Assembly (NCBI GenBank): GCA_026874595.1
Contig: CM049322.1
Coordinates: 38,969,340-39,033,339 of the forward strand
Direction: 5' to 3'
Origin: Sipunculus nudus
Taxonomy: Eukaryota; Annelida; Sipuncula; Golfingiida; Sipunculidae
Length of the DNA: 64,000 bases
The position numbers and the translations under genes are program-made. The notes under the pieces were generated by a model, which was not told the DNA's origin, searched no databases, and saw nothing but the letters and a program-made list of their open reading frames with translations. This document shows, piece by piece, positions 34,497-48,118 of this stretch (the first letter of the stretch is position 1; each line of letters starts with the position of its first letter).

Positions 34497-35498
34497 TCAA
34501 TTTGAAGAATGACCGTTACATTTCAGTCTTTGATAGAATTCCTCCCTGGTTTTGCGGTTTGTTAATAGGTATATGAACAACGGGCTTATATCATAAAATG
34601 ACAATAACATTTCTAACACCATAAGTATCCCCCGAGACTGAATAAAATCTTGAAAAACTATACTAACAAATCGACCCACCGCCATGGGAACATGGCACAG
34701 AATAAACATAGTAGTAGTAACGAAGGATGTTAATCTAAATCGGGAAATGACGCTTTCCCAATCGTTATTACCTGACTGCCCCGGCCTTGCTTTTTTAGCT
34801 TTAACAAGATATGACATAATTGCAATGTTACAAGCTATCAAGATTGCCATACTTATAAAATAAATAGCGATAGTGATAACCGTACCTACACGTATAGCAA
34901 AGGGTGAACACTTCTCACTCTTGTAATCATTTAGTGTAAGAGGGACGGCACAGACAATTAGATTAAAAGTAACGATAAAAGCGGTAGAAATCGCAATCCT
35001 CTTATGTGACCAGAGTCTAGCTGCCGAAAATGGCAGAGCCATTCCTCCAAGTTGCATACATGCTATTGCCGAGATAAGAAAGTTGATGCAGTCATGGCAA
35101 AATGCAGTTGTAAACATAAACCAGGGGCAAATATGTCCTGGTTGGGTAAAAACATAGCCATAATGAATTAAAACCAGTTGGGCAGCGCTGCGTAAAATCA
35201 GACACACAGACAAAGCAATATAGTATATTGATACGGCTTTTGAGATCATGCTTGTTTTACATATCACTAATATGGCCAATAGGTTTAGGGGAAGCGAAGC
35301 CGACCTGAAGGTTGTTGTTACGATTTGTGAAACGTCCTCTATCTTTGTGCCATGGTCGCCAGGAAAGGTTGACGGTGGAACATCAAAAGCGCCCCCTGTG
35401 CCTCCATGAGTAACAATATTGGTTTGTTTGGTTTGCGTATCATGCTCGATGGTCCTTGGATTTATTGTGAAACTTTCATTGACACCAACATATGCCAA
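34497..35498 (-). CDS. Rhodopsin-like (class A) orphan GPCR, terminal exon, copy 2
   Basis: This 333-codon frame is intact and differs from the 12110-13111 receptor at seven residues (about 98% identical): 2 (E/A), 28 (N/I), 44 (I/T), 48 (E/D), 57 (L/S), 176 (I/V) and 228 (L/M). Five of the seven lie in the first 57 residues, outside the membrane. Ile28 removes the Asn28 glycosylation sequon. The TM core is unchanged, with the same MQL in place of DRY, CHVP in TM6, a degenerate NPxxY, and the Cys124-Cys197 pair. As in copy 1, the frame opens with TTG, and an acceptor-like CTCTTCAG lies just upstream. Both copies being intact suggests they are, or recently were, functional. Confidence 0.85.
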   Translation of the reverse strand: MAYVGVNESFTINPRTIEHDTQTKQTNIVTHGGTGGAFDVPPSTFPGDHGTKIEDVSQIVTTTFRSASLPLNLLAILVICKTSMISKAVSIYYIALSVCLILRSAAQLVLIHYGYVFTQPGHICPWFMFTTAFCHDCINFLISAIACMQLGGMALPFSAARLWSHKRIAISTAFIVTFNLIVCAVPLTLNDYKSEKCSPFAIRVGTVITIAIYFISMAILIACNIAIMSYLVKAKKARPGQSGNNDWESVISRFRLTSFVTTTMFILCHVPMAVGRFVSIVFQDFIQSRGILMVLEMLLSFYDISPLFIYLLTNRKTREEFYQRLKCNGHSSN

Positions 35499-37645
35499 GG
35501 CATCACTGCTTAGAAGGCCACTGAAGAGGAATTTGTATTCATATTATACCTTTAACTAATATTAGAAAACAGTAATATGAATATGGTTTTGTTTTAATTG
35601 TTACATCATGAGGCTGTTCATCAACTTAACCATAGTAATATGTATTAATCCTTCTTCCTACGTCCAATCACTGGATACTGTGAGCAGAAAAATTAATCAT
35701 GTTTAACATTTTTTTAAAACTTTATGGTAGAGTCAAATACAATGCACTTATGCGGACCCTAGATGTACAAATACATAACAAAAAAATTATACAAAGATAT
35801 ATACGTACAGCTAAGAATATAAAAAAGAGGTATGAAAGTTTTGACAAGTTTGGCAAAATAAGGACCGGACTACGCGGTAATACACAAAAGCCAAACATAC
35901 AATTTATTTATACTACCGGGCTGTTCACAACTTCATTTACAATAAGAAAGTTTATTGGGTATCACTTTAGCATAATAAGCTCGACTTGGGCGATATATCT
36001 ATTTCATGCAGAATAATTGTATTTTTAATTTCAGACAGATACGAGAATAAACAAGACACTTTTTACACCTGATTAAAGTACATGTTATATTTTGTTATTT
36101 TTTCTAAGAATTATAAAAATTATAAGACAGCTTTCATGCCCGGAAAAGCTTTAAATCATGAAAGGTAAATTTTATTTCTTTTAAAAAGCATATAACATAA
36201 TTTTATAAAATTTCGTTTTTTTTACCTTATTTTAGTATATACTATATTTTGTCATTTAATACTGTAGAGGATAAGCATTACTTGGCAGTATAGAAATGTC
36301 TGATACATTTCAAATATCGACATAATCTGCTACTTTATATTTATCTGATATCCTCAAAGTCAAGTTATTAATATTTACTTTTCTGGCGGACTTTATTGTT
36401 GGGACTTTCAGCATCTATCGCCAATAGTAACTTCAGCTGTAGTGAAACCGCATTAACAGCAAAATACATTTATTTTTTTGTTGCACAACATTCTAGTACA
36501 GGATAATTATTGAAGTGAATGTTACCTGTATTGCTGGAACACATTTGATCAAAAACATCAAATAAATGAAAATTGTAAAATTGTTTTAGAGAGTCGAAAA
36601 TCTGTTATAGTTATTAACAGCACCAGCTGTTTTGATCAGCTGAAATAGTTAGGACTTGTGACCCTTTGTTGAAGGATTAGTTACACTTTTGATTTAAACT
36701 CTATCGAAATACATGTTGAAGTTCTTTTTTTTACATGTATAAGTTTGAAAGTTCCAAAATGTTATGGGTGCATTTCAATGAAATTCAGAACACAAGTAAC
36801 CTAATTATTAAGATACTTTCTTGATTCACACAATATCCAACTAGAAATTCAACATGCAACATACCAGAGTCAGCAATCTATTTAGTTCTTTTAAATCAAT
36901 TCAATTAAATTTCATTCAATATTTAAAAAACAATTATAACTCAATGAATGAAATCTAATTATCGTTTGATGGACATAAAAACAAAAAGACTTTAGTCCAA
37001 ATAAAATTTGAAATCTTTATTTTGAGCGATTTATACAACCCATGCCCAAAAGCAATTGCATGAACATAAAAACAGCACAATTTACACTTGTGCCTTTTTG
37101 TTTAAACGAAACTGATTAAAATAAAAACTAAAACACCTGAAATAAGGAAATATACAATGTGGGAAAAAACGATTTAAAAAGATTAAGACCTTACCTACTC
37201 AATGTAGACGAATCCATGATATATCAGTCAGGTCACCGGAGTAGACGCTCTTAGTGCTTGTCTGTTTATGGTTGTGAATCGGTCATATATATCCCCTTAA
37301 CTTTATTCATCAATCAATGCTATCATTTACATATCTGGCAAAGACGCTCCAATCACCATACGAAAACGGACCTCTTAGCAACATACTATATGGTCCAGTA
37401 ATGAATATGAACATTTAAACAGAAACATCTGGTGCACTATTGATCAAATAAAATGATTTTCAGGTCCGGTAGGCGGAGGACAGTAAAGCCCCACCCATTT
37501 CCACAAAACGCACTGGATCTTCTAAATTCAGTATTGTTGACATAAATGTATTGGAGGGCTTAGTTTATAAACATCCAAACATGTTTGATCAACCTTGTTC
37601 CAAGGCAAATTACATGCACATGAAATTTTTTAGTATGAACTTAAT
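35499..37645. other. Upstream flank of GPCR copy 2, no gene seen
   Basis: Homologous to 13112-15258. The plus-strand frame at 35699-36016 (105 codons) is longer than its counterpart because of an upstream ATG and indel differences. Several substitutions between the copies change amino acids, so coding is not supported. Receptor promoter and 5' exon are expected here but not located. Confidence 0.6.
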
Positions 37646-40600
37646 GAAATGAGTAACATCTCGAAAACAAGCATTTGTTCAATGTAAAAAGAACGGTAGC
37701 AATGATGTAATGGAAAAAGATAAACTGATTATCTAACTAAAATACATTTACACTAACACGTTGCTAATATAACGGTGTTCATATGCGATTGGGAAGCGAA
37801 TAGGTCAATGTGTAAACGAAAAAGTTTTGAAATCCTTTAATTGATATTAATAATTTAAATTATTTTCACAGGTTAAAGAAGGCGAATTTCAATGCATTTA
37901 GGTGTAAATTTTGATGCTTTGAATGTACCGCGTACAGTGTGACCACGTCACGTCGCGTGTTTTTGTTGTGTCAGTTGCATTGTAATTTCAGTAATAGTAA
38001 AACCTAAATAAACCGTTTAAACTACACTTGTGAGAAATGACTAATGTGAGACAGAAAGAACTGTTTTAACATTTGGGGTAATCCGGTTCACCATCTGGAT
38101 CTAGGAATTTTTGAAAGGAAAAAGTCTGTTCTCTCTGATTAAAAAATAACTTTTTTTCCATGGAATCTTAACTTAACTATCGACCGAGCAGCCAAAGCTT
38201 CAATAAACGCGCTTTTGAACACACGTCAGTGTTAACAATAAAAGATAATTTAAATGCAATCCTTTTTATGATAATATATGTGCGTGTGTGTGTATGTATG
38301 CACCACCGCCTTAAGGTCGCCAGTGTACTCGGCGGACCTTGTATCAGTACACTTTTCATTACCATGAGGGGCACCCTTCATAATAAAATCTAAAGTCGAT
38401 TTAATATATATATATACCAAACGCATCGCCCCCACGTTATTGTGTGCCTTTATCATTCGGCATTCTCATATTGGGAACTGATTTCTTTGGCCGCTCTACA
38501 GTAAATAGGTCTCATTCTGTTTCTCTTCTTATTTGTGTTAATCACCACAAACTTCTGAAGCGATTCAAAGACTTCACCTTAATTTCTTATCAATCACATT
38601 GACCCTTATCTGTCTTATTATTCTCAAAAGTTTGATTTGAATTCGAATCTTTTCTTTTATACAGCGCCAATCCCTGGAAAACATTTCGACTTTGGACCTA
38701 CATCAGGATGGATCAGAGTACCCATTTTTTTGCAGCCTGTAAGAAGTTGTCACACCATTTACCAACATGGTACAGGGGACAAGTTTGACCCTAAGCCATG
38801 AGCCAGAATCCTTTGGCATTTCCCAATGGCTGGCTGTTGAAGTCATGAAAGCGACCGAAATCAACGTCTATAATAATATTCATGAGCACTATAACGTCAT
38901 CAATATTTCTTTATGTGTACAAGAAATAACAGTCATGATGTGTTTGTCCACTCGAATACAATTGGTGTTTCTTATAAAACAACATTTAAAAAAGTACCGT
39001 TAGTACTACGCCTAAGTTGTCCCGTTCTCTTAAATCTAAGAATGTGGGTGCTTCTCTCGTTTAAATAGATTGAGGTTCAACTATTTTAGTATGTTTCGTA
39101 TTTCTTTTGACTAAATTACACAAATTACCATGGTACTTCACTTGGCAGTATCAAAATCCTGTGAGTAATATCACCATAAGGACATTACTTCATGTTTTAC
39201 GTCCGAAAACTTCCCCATAATTAGTACAGTACATAACAGTTTTTCTTCTCATTTAAAGCCCCAGAGACCATTAAACATTTACATATTTTCAGGAACAAAA
39301 TATCAACAATACATATAAAAGAATATACATCAACAATATACAACAAATTCCAGCTTGCTTGGTACTTCATAGCCCCAGCCAAGCGGGATAAAGTTTTTGT
39401 TTGCGATGGTTTGTTTGTTTGTTTGTTTTTCTGACAGTTAGCAACATTACGCAGAACGGATATTGATGAAATTTGCAGGATAGCTCGTCATTGAAACAAG
39501 GAACAAATAATTACATTTTGGGGGAGATCCGGATCAATATCTGGATCGTGAATTTTTAGAAAGAAAAACGCTGCATGTCTTACAATGCCATATGGCTTAG
39601 GTCTGCGCTATCCGTGTGCAAATTTCTAGATACCGGTAAATCATATTCCCGTGTGATCTTAGATTAACTATCGACCGAAGTGCCACACATTTAATTAAAG
39701 CACCGGTTACATAGACGTCTGTAATTACACTTTTGATCATCATATGTATATATATGCACCACCGCCTGTTGCTCTCAGCTGTACTTGGCAGACCTCGTAT
39801 CAGTACTATTTCCATTGCTATCATAGAGATCCTTAATAATAACACCTAAAGAGGTAATGGTAATCGATTTCATACACATATGAGGCACATTGCCCTCGGG
39901 TTATCGTGAGCTTAATACATTTGCCTTTATCATTTGCAGATGCAATTTCCTCTACTACTTTTTATTAAGCAAAACACTTCCTTCCTCTTTTTCGTACATG
40001 TATCAGTCACCAAAAACTTCTTAGCCTACAAAGTTCTTCAGACCTGATACGATTACCTTACACGTCACCTGATCCGCTAGTTTATTTCCGAACAGGAAAT
40101 TAAAAAGTCACCGTTGACTGGCAAGTTACCCCCCCCCCCCCTTTGCTGTCATATCCTTCACCAATGGATAATTCAAGCAAACTTAATTGAAAAAGAACAG
40201 TTAGTTCATCTTACTTTATTCCCCGAATAAGCCAAGTTTCAAAGTTTTGTTGTTGATTTTATATGAGCCAATTATAAAGTTGCATGCTTTTACTAGGCGG
40301 TATCCGTGACTGCAAAAAATACAGACACATATACATTTCTAACTTTAAACTTTGGCATACTCCACGTGTGCACTTTTATATGAATCTAAAATGACTGTTT
40401 GAATGATTTAAATTCAGGTTGTTTGGCCAGACGTGCTAAAGATGTCCACACAGCATTACAAATGCGTACCGGATAAAGTGCCAACTGCGTATGGTGGGCC
40501 CTAGCGACCTAAACGTCGTGTGTGGGCGCTGAAGCGTCCCCAGGGAGCTACCGCCAGGAATTAAATTGTAAGGTCTTTGGAGTCAGTTAAAACCTGAATT

Positions 40601-40723
40601 TTTTTTAAACTTACCGCTGATGTCTCTTTCTGTTAAAGGTCAGTAATTTTGTGTAAACGCTTGTCCAAAGGAATAAGGTATAGTCTTTCTGTACTGCACA
40701 TATTAATTTAAGAAATATATTAA

Positions 40724-42153
40724 CACATTCGCTGCCAATGACGTGTTTACCCGTCGTTTATTATGATTTCCCCAGTGCCAAGCACGTGCATACACGTCAT
40801 TTATTTATAAGCCTTTTTCAGCAGGAATTCTCATAAATTAAACAATAAATTCTCTGCAGATAAGTAGTAGACCATTTATAAAACAGTCTCGCAGTATGAA
40901 AATGAATTATTTGTTATTCAACAGCGTGCTGCATCATTCTAAAGCAGGAAAGATGTGAAGATGGTGACAAAATCCACGGCTCCGGTCCATTGCCATGAAA
41001 TAACTTTACGACGCGCTTCAGTTTGAAGTCGATTCCTTGTAAGAATACTACTTTGAATCAAACGAAAAGGAGGATCGTAAAAATATGCAGCTAGTTTTAT
41101 ATTAGAGCACGTTTTGGCCACTTATTTACGACAGACCCAGTTGGGAGACCGACGTGTGATAGATCGCACCTTAGGTGTGAACTCAAGATAGCGAGGCGTA
41201 AGGTCGTTCAGGTGTATTGCCCCGCGAGGACAGGGTATTGCGCAATCAACAACAGAGGGCGCGTGCCACATGATTGACACACAGACCGGCAGTGTAATCA
41301 GAACGCGGCTGCAAATGATTCTTTCGGCTTATTTCTTGTTCCTTATTTATTTAAATATAGATATATGCATATATTTGTAACTTCACAAACAAATGCTCGT
41401 AAATTGCAAAACTGAAATAATCTCTGTGTTTCGTGTGACTGTGACAATGACGAGATCGTCAAGGCTCAAGCATGTCGGTATTATGACTATGACTATGTTT
41501 GAAAATTACATGTGAAATGTAAAATTATATATATATTTTTTTTTTTATAATTATATTAATCGGTAGAATCGCTGTGTTCATTATGAAGGTGTAAAAAATG
41601 TATGTTTGAGCACTAAAACTACATGTTTGTAAAAAAAAAAAAACTACACCGCACAGGTTCGTACTCACGCGGTCAGCCGTATTATGCTTGCAAATCACCT
41701 GTTCTAACCACTGCGCCATTCTAGATGTATTATTAAAATCTGTGTTTATCATAATATGACAAATGTATGTAGGCTTATATTTATCAGTGCCTCTCAGTCA
41801 TTTGAATCTTTCCGATTGAGCATTCGCGCCAACATACACATTATTTTTAGTTCATCATTTACAATGAATATGGATCTTTATTTGAATCAGTTGTTAGCTT
41901 TATGCTGGCGTCAACGTAGACGCTATGAGACCTGTCCACCGGAGCCATGCCTTGCCTACTTTCGCGGTCATTTGGCTCAGTGCCCAACTTCACACCTCCC
42001 CCCGAGTTTTATTGCCCCTGTGTTATCCGAAGTCACACCTGCTTATCAGGTAATTAGCACCTAGTCTTGGTACCACTGCAGCTCTCGGGGCTGCTGGGGT
42101 CCCTGTGTATGGCCCTGGCACTAAGGGTTAACACGGGCTTGACAGTGAATGTG
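40724..42153. mobile_element. piggyBac-like element, complete 1430 bp (copy 3)
   Basis: TTAA flanks it on both sides (40720-40723 and 42154-42157). The termini are CACATTCGCTGCCAA and, inverted, CACATTCACTGTCAA. It contains a tRNA-like SINE head (about 41645-41722). There is no recognisable transposase; the 102-codon plus-strand frame at 41756-42064 differs at many residues from its copy-2 counterpart and is probably not coding. The orthologous position in copy 4 is an empty site with a single TTAA, which supports these exact limits. Confidence 0.85.
41645..41722 (-). mobile_element. tRNA-derived SINE head (copy 3)
   Basis: Same unit as 19340-19418. The A box TGGCGCAGTGG (41708-41718, minus) is intact and the B box is degraded (AGTACGAACC, 41656-41665). 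Confidence 0.6.
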
Positions 42154-43153
42154 TTAAATTATTGATATATTGTCCATTCTAAGTATTTAAAAAATAGTCA
42201 AATCAATTGATTTTTTACCATAACCAGAAATATCTACGTAAGGAACAGGATTCAAAAGGACACTTTCTTTGTTATATGTTGACTGTCCATCCACCAGACA
42301 AAATGAAGACACATGGGCAGCAATGACGCCAGTGCCCTACTAATTATAACCTTTGTCGAAAAATATGTCGCTGTTACTATCATTACAACATTAAGGTTTA
42401 AATCCCAGTGAGACAAGTAACTCCGTGATGATAGAAATGTTGGTTTTAATCACGAGGGTTTGACCGCGTCAAAAGAGTGTGCGAATGTTCGTTAAGAATT
42501 CTGGACAGTCCATGTATATTAGCGACTCATCCAAACATTTTTGCGCATATTTCGCGATGCTCGATTTACGCTCGTAAATATATCGCAATCTTATATTGCG
42601 AACGACGTAAAAATCTCGGGAATGCTTCTTTTGCAAAGGTTTTGTGAACTGCCCTTACGTCGTGAGTAGGTCGTGCTCATCTGAGGCGAATTTTGGACAA
42701 ATCACGAGCAAAGCACAATATGAGATGATGGGAACGCTCGCCAAAAAAAAAATCAAACTTTTTTATATTCCTACTGAACCAGAAACGACTAATGAGGATG
42801 ATTGACGACGCATCCATGCAACTCCCGCGCATGTATGGCGAGCTTTTGGGACTAAAAATACGAATGTTTGTCCTTGCCAGTTGCATCTTTCGTGAAACAA
42901 AAACTTTATTGTTCTGAGAAGTATCGACTGTTACCTGCTTAACGGTAGACCTGTTTGCTTTAATATTTCCTGTTTTTAATGTCATATCACTGCTGTGGAT
43001 CATTTATATGGCTCAATATAAAATGATGATTAGTACTTCCTTTCATGAATCTATTGATTATTTACAATGTATGTAAAGAATACATTCAGGTTTGCAGCTA
43101 GGATTCACGGACTGAATGGGGTTGGAAGGGGAGTCATATCTGTCGGCTTGAGC

Positions 43154-43154
<1 letters not shown>

Positions 43155-43219
<65 letters not shown>
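43155..43219. repeat. (TA)n microsatellite, copy 3
   Basis: Uninterrupted TA tract orthologous to 4187-4253 and of nearly equal length. Confidence 0.97.
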
Positions 43220-43221
<2 letters not shown>

Positions 43222-44359
43222 TCCACAATACCTGCAGAAGAAAGTGAAATGAAACAATAATTTAAGCATGACTAACATTTTCATGATTTTAACATTTTTG
43301 TTGTCATATAATGTTTATTCATTATACCTACAGCTTAAAAACAAGTGTCTTAATTAGTTTAGTTTCTTGGATTTTCTCCTTTTTGTTCCTTTCTATTAAT
43401 TGGCTTCTTTGATCATATGCTAAAGGGCTTTATAACGGTAAAGAACAATTAATAAAAATATGTACGATTTTAATATGGAGTGGGAAATTACATTTCGAAT
43501 GTGCAAAATTGGGTCTTGTGGAAATATCCATGATTCAATAAGTCCATCTGAAATTATTGAGCTCTGATTGTCAGTGTTGTCAGCACCATTATTTAGGAAG
43601 TAATATAAACTTCTTCCGGCACAAAATAGCTAGAGTTTGTTAATAATTACCCACAGTATGTTATAAATCCAATAAATCTTTCAAGTAGGGAAACTGGCTT
43701 TATCTTCTCGAAAAAATGATCACCATTTGTTTTGTTTTGTATGTAAGGGTTAATAACAAGTGTTATTTATTTTTTCTTCTAGTTTTTGTTGCATTAAATA
43801 AAATATAAGATTCAGTTGATACACTAATATATAAAGTATTTTTCATTGGAATGAATGAATGACTAACAATGGGTAAAAAATGAAACGATATATGTGAAAA
43901 TAACGTATTGGCATGTAAAAAATAGGATTGACTCTTACACTATTCACATGTGCCGTACGGTGTATCTAATCGTTGCTGAAGTATTACGATTAACCCCCCC
44001 CCCCCCCGTCCTGTACCTTTACGAAAAGTCCAAACAGTACTATAAACTGAGGTTACCATGTGCATGATGATAATATTCAAATTCCTCTCTGACTTTGTTT
44101 TTTATTCTTTATACTGTAACCATGAAACCATGTGGAATACGATTTAATCGGATCTGTGGTAGCAATCGGAGATAATGCCAAATTATTTAGCAAATAATTA
44201 TTGTACAGACACTGGGGCCTAACACTGTCAGCTTCCTGGAGGGGAAAAACATGTTTTGCAGGTGTAGAGATGGTGCACATAAATCAAATATAATCTAATC
44301 CACTCTAAGAAAATATTGAATATAAATGTTTTCACTGATAATATACATTGTTTTAGGGA

Positions 44360-45039
44360 TTGAAGCAAGAGAACGAATCAGCAAAAACACTACCAAAGAC
44401 TTAGCGCCAAGTCAGCCCGTAAAACAGCCAGCAGCTCAAGAAGAGGGTCATCTTTATAATCTTAACCATTATTATGACTTGTGATATCCTCTGTCCAAAT
44501 TTAGGATTGCGGTTAAATCCCACACTTTAAGTTTACAGCGAGAACTTTGTGAGTATGACGTCAAGTTTCTGTCTTGTGTTACACTAAGCTACACGGAAAT
44601 CATTCAACCCACTAAGGTTTAATCTTTTCTCATTAACTAAAATACATAGAACACATACAAACAATGCTTAGGGTTGTTTCTTTTTTTCGACATAACATTC
44701 ATAACAAAATATCCCCTAATCACAAGAATCACTCTTCTTAAACATGTTACTGAAATTTGTTCATCACGTCATAGACGTATTTACCACAAGGTTGAAATGA
44801 AAGACATAGTCAAAGCCATGTCAGGTTTAATAATCACTCTATCAGAGCATTGAATCTGAGATAAACCAGTTACAGTTTACTAGAAAATGCAAAATATCGA
44901 TAACCATAACCACATGATACACTGTAGGAAGCAAATGTAGATGTTCAGAGGTATATCTACAAGAAATAAGGGTAACGTTCCTAAGGTCAAATTGAATATT
45001 ATTAACACGACAACAAGTCCTATTAAAGTGATTAGACAA
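44360..45039 (-). pseudogene. Decayed death-domain-like exon(s), copy 3
   Basis: Nearly identical to 5400-6081 and broken in the same way. The minus-strand piece with EHLHLLP lies near 44940, and the helix-like LLELLAVLRAD piece near 44430-44460. The second part is frameshifted relative to 26230-26535. Confidence 0.4.
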
Positions 45040-47129
45040 AGGTTTTTTTTTTGTTCTACATTTAGGAAAACATTAGAGTTTAACATAAGAAAGTGCAGAA
45101 TTATTTTCACTTATATATCAGTAATATGTTCGGTTTCTCGCTCCATTTTAGCTGATCGATTTAAATAAAAAATGAGATAATTCATTTACCCATATCCATA
45201 CACTTAATTCTAAAACTGTTTGCAGACTTACTTGGTAGAAAATACACTGGCAAGGACCTTGGTTTACATATATCCTTATGAAAAACACTTCAAAAATTGA
45301 CACAGATCCCCTTCAAAACTATCATGTGATTCCCTAATATATTTGGCTGAGCGTCAAGACTTGCGAATTTTTCTTCTTATTGAAAGCCTTTGAGAGGAAA
45401 TAACACCCTTTTCCGAGATTGGAAATGTCCTGTAGTATATAAAAACATTATTACCAGGTACTCTTCATGGGCTGTTATTAAAAAAGAACTCTAGCTTGCT
45501 TGGCACACTATAAGATATACTTCCATGGCTTCCTAAATTAATCATCGACCGTCTTGCCACGCCTCTCATCAAAAACTTTTTAAACACGCGCCTTTGATTA
45601 CCATCAAAGATACATGTAAATACGACACCTTTATTCGACAGACGTTTCAGTACCTTTTATCATAACCATCAAAGGCATATTTTCATACCAGAAACGTATA
45701 TGTAAGTCATACATTTGGCTTGCCATATGAAGATATAATTTCTTAATCTTATTCGGCTTCTTTTCCATGCATATATCAGTCACTTCGAGCCTCTCAACAA
45801 AGTCTCTGATACCCGATTCGATTACCTCACACGCTGCCTGATCCACTAATTCATTTCCGAACAGAAAATAGTACCCGTTGAATGGCTATTAATTTCTCAC
45901 CCCCTACTGATGTCATATCCGTCATCAAATTTGAGTTCAAGCAAACTTTATGTAAAAAGAACAGCTAGATCACCTAACATTTGTCGCTGTTGCTATCATT
46001 ACAACCCTGAATAATCTATGATTCAGTGTTCTGTCACCGATTTTATGATTTTGATTGCTGTCACTAGGCTGGAGCCTTGACTAAAAAATGTTACCGACAC
46101 ATTTACCATTCTTCCCTTAAAATTAGGCATACACTATGTGAGCAAATTTGTAAGAATCTAAATGACTGCTTAATTGAGTTAAAATTGAGTTGCTAAGCCA
46201 GGCTTGCTTTACATACCAAATCCGTGGAGGTGTCAAATTCAACCAAAGATCGCTACCACTATGCTTAAACCCCATTCTGTTTAAGGGGCGGCATTTTGTG
46301 TGACCTCATGTCCTAAGCAAAAAGCATAATCCAAGTGAGCCAAATAGCTCTGTGTTAATAGAAAGTTTGGTTTTGATCACACGAAGTTATGACAGCTTCA
46401 AATAGATATAGCCTTTAACAAAGGTGGTTGTGGTGAGTGCTTTGGACAGGGACATTTGACAGGCTACGTCCGATCAGTTCTCAGCAGAGTTCAGTTAATC
46501 AATTTTTCTCTGGCAAGCATTGATTCAAGAAAAAAACCCTAGCTATTTATAATAAGTCAAGGTAGTCATAATAAACCAAGAACCACACTCTGCAGTGCAA
46601 CGGCAGAGCGACATAAAGAATGGCCGCCCGCTTATCGCTAAGTGGGCCCATGTACTTTTATGAGTAATGCTTTTTATGTGGTATCACTGATGCGGCTTAG
46701 ATTTATGGCTGCAACTAAAATGATATTTAGTACTATCTGGTATTGGTCACGTATAATATACATGTTAGTTAGGGGCGTAGACAGGATTTACGGGAGGCGA
46801 ACGGGGATGTCATACCAACTGGCCGTAGCTGGTATGGGTGGGTCGTAGCACAGTTTTCTAATACATATTGCATATTTATCCACATTCCTAACAAATAGTA
46901 CTGACTAAAAGATTACTAATCTATGCAAAATATTTAAAATTTAGCAAACTAGCACGCATGAAAAAGTGTCTTACAGATAGAAAATGTGCTTAGGACGACA
47001 AGACTTTAATTCATTTTCAAAATACTTTGGCATATCCTTTGCATTTTCCAGGGTCAAGGATGAATCAGTGATTGGCATAATTGGTGACAAGGCATTTATT
47101 CAGCAAATAATGAGCTATTTCCATAGAAA

Positions 47130-47977
47130 TTAGGGTGGTGGCCTAATTATTTCAAGTTCATGCAAATGTACAGGTGTCTCTTTCATTGTGCGCTCAAGCC
47201 CCGGGCGTCAATTGCTAAGGCGTGTAGATACACAGGGCTCGCTGTAATCCTTACTGGGTGAACCCAGGCGTGTAAAGACACAGCATTCGTGCTAATCTCG
47301 AATTTTCTGGGCTGTTCGCGCTCTATGAGCGCGTGTCTTGTATTGTTCTTTGGGCGCGTGTGTATTATGTATTGTTGTGATCTTTGCATTGTTCGTGAAA
47401 TAGAAGTTTCTAGGCTTTGGGTTGATACATGATTAAATTAGGGGCTGTGTTTTGAGCCCAGTGGAGGAGGGAGAAAAATTCCAGCGGACACGGAAGAGTG
47501 TGGGTCAGTTTGTGGACCTTTCCGATAATTGCAGAATTTATAGATCTTCTTCGAAATTTGTAACGAATTTTATACAGTCTTCAGTTTGCCTTTGGGACGA
47601 TTACCTGAACTTCACTTTTTGATTACAACAGATTGTTTTCGAGATTACGTTGAACATATTTTCTGAGAAGATTTACGTGAACTGTTCATCTGGATTATAT
47701 GTTGTAAAGGACATGTTGAGCTGTAACAGTGGTGGTATCCAGAAAAGCAGGATTCCGAACACTTTGGTTTTGTATACTTTATTTATTATACTTTTTGATT
47801 GTATTGATTTACTGTTATACTGTTGTTATACTGTGTAATTGTTTTGATTTAGTGTATTGTTTGTAATGTAGACATTTCACGCTGCCTAGTGTTACGGATT
47901 ATGATTTTTATTTATCTCCATGACAAAATTCATGCTCGTCACGACTACGTGATCTGTTGCTATAAGGTTCCGTAACA
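47130..47977 (+). other. Retrotransposon 5' LTR/leader candidate (copy 3)
   Basis: Orthologous to 8171-9018, ending ...CCGTAACA at 47977, with a primer-site-like sequence at 47984-48001. The left limit is uncertain. One end of the 10-bp inverted pair carries a substitution here (TGTTACGGAT). Confidence 0.4.
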
Positions 47978-48118
47978 TAAAATTGTGGGCTTGTTTGGGA
48001 GGCTTAATAGTTTTGAAAATTTATCAGGCCTTGACCGAGACACATTGTTTACATTATATTGTTTACAAGATTGATCTCAGTGTTTTTGTTTTTGTTGTTA
48101 TTGCTTTAACATCTTAAC

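Noticed and set aside
41756..42064. 102-codon frame inside the piggyBac-like element as a possible transposase
   Set aside because: It has no piggyBac motifs, and about ten residues differ from the copy-2 version at 20426-20734 with little sign of silent bias.
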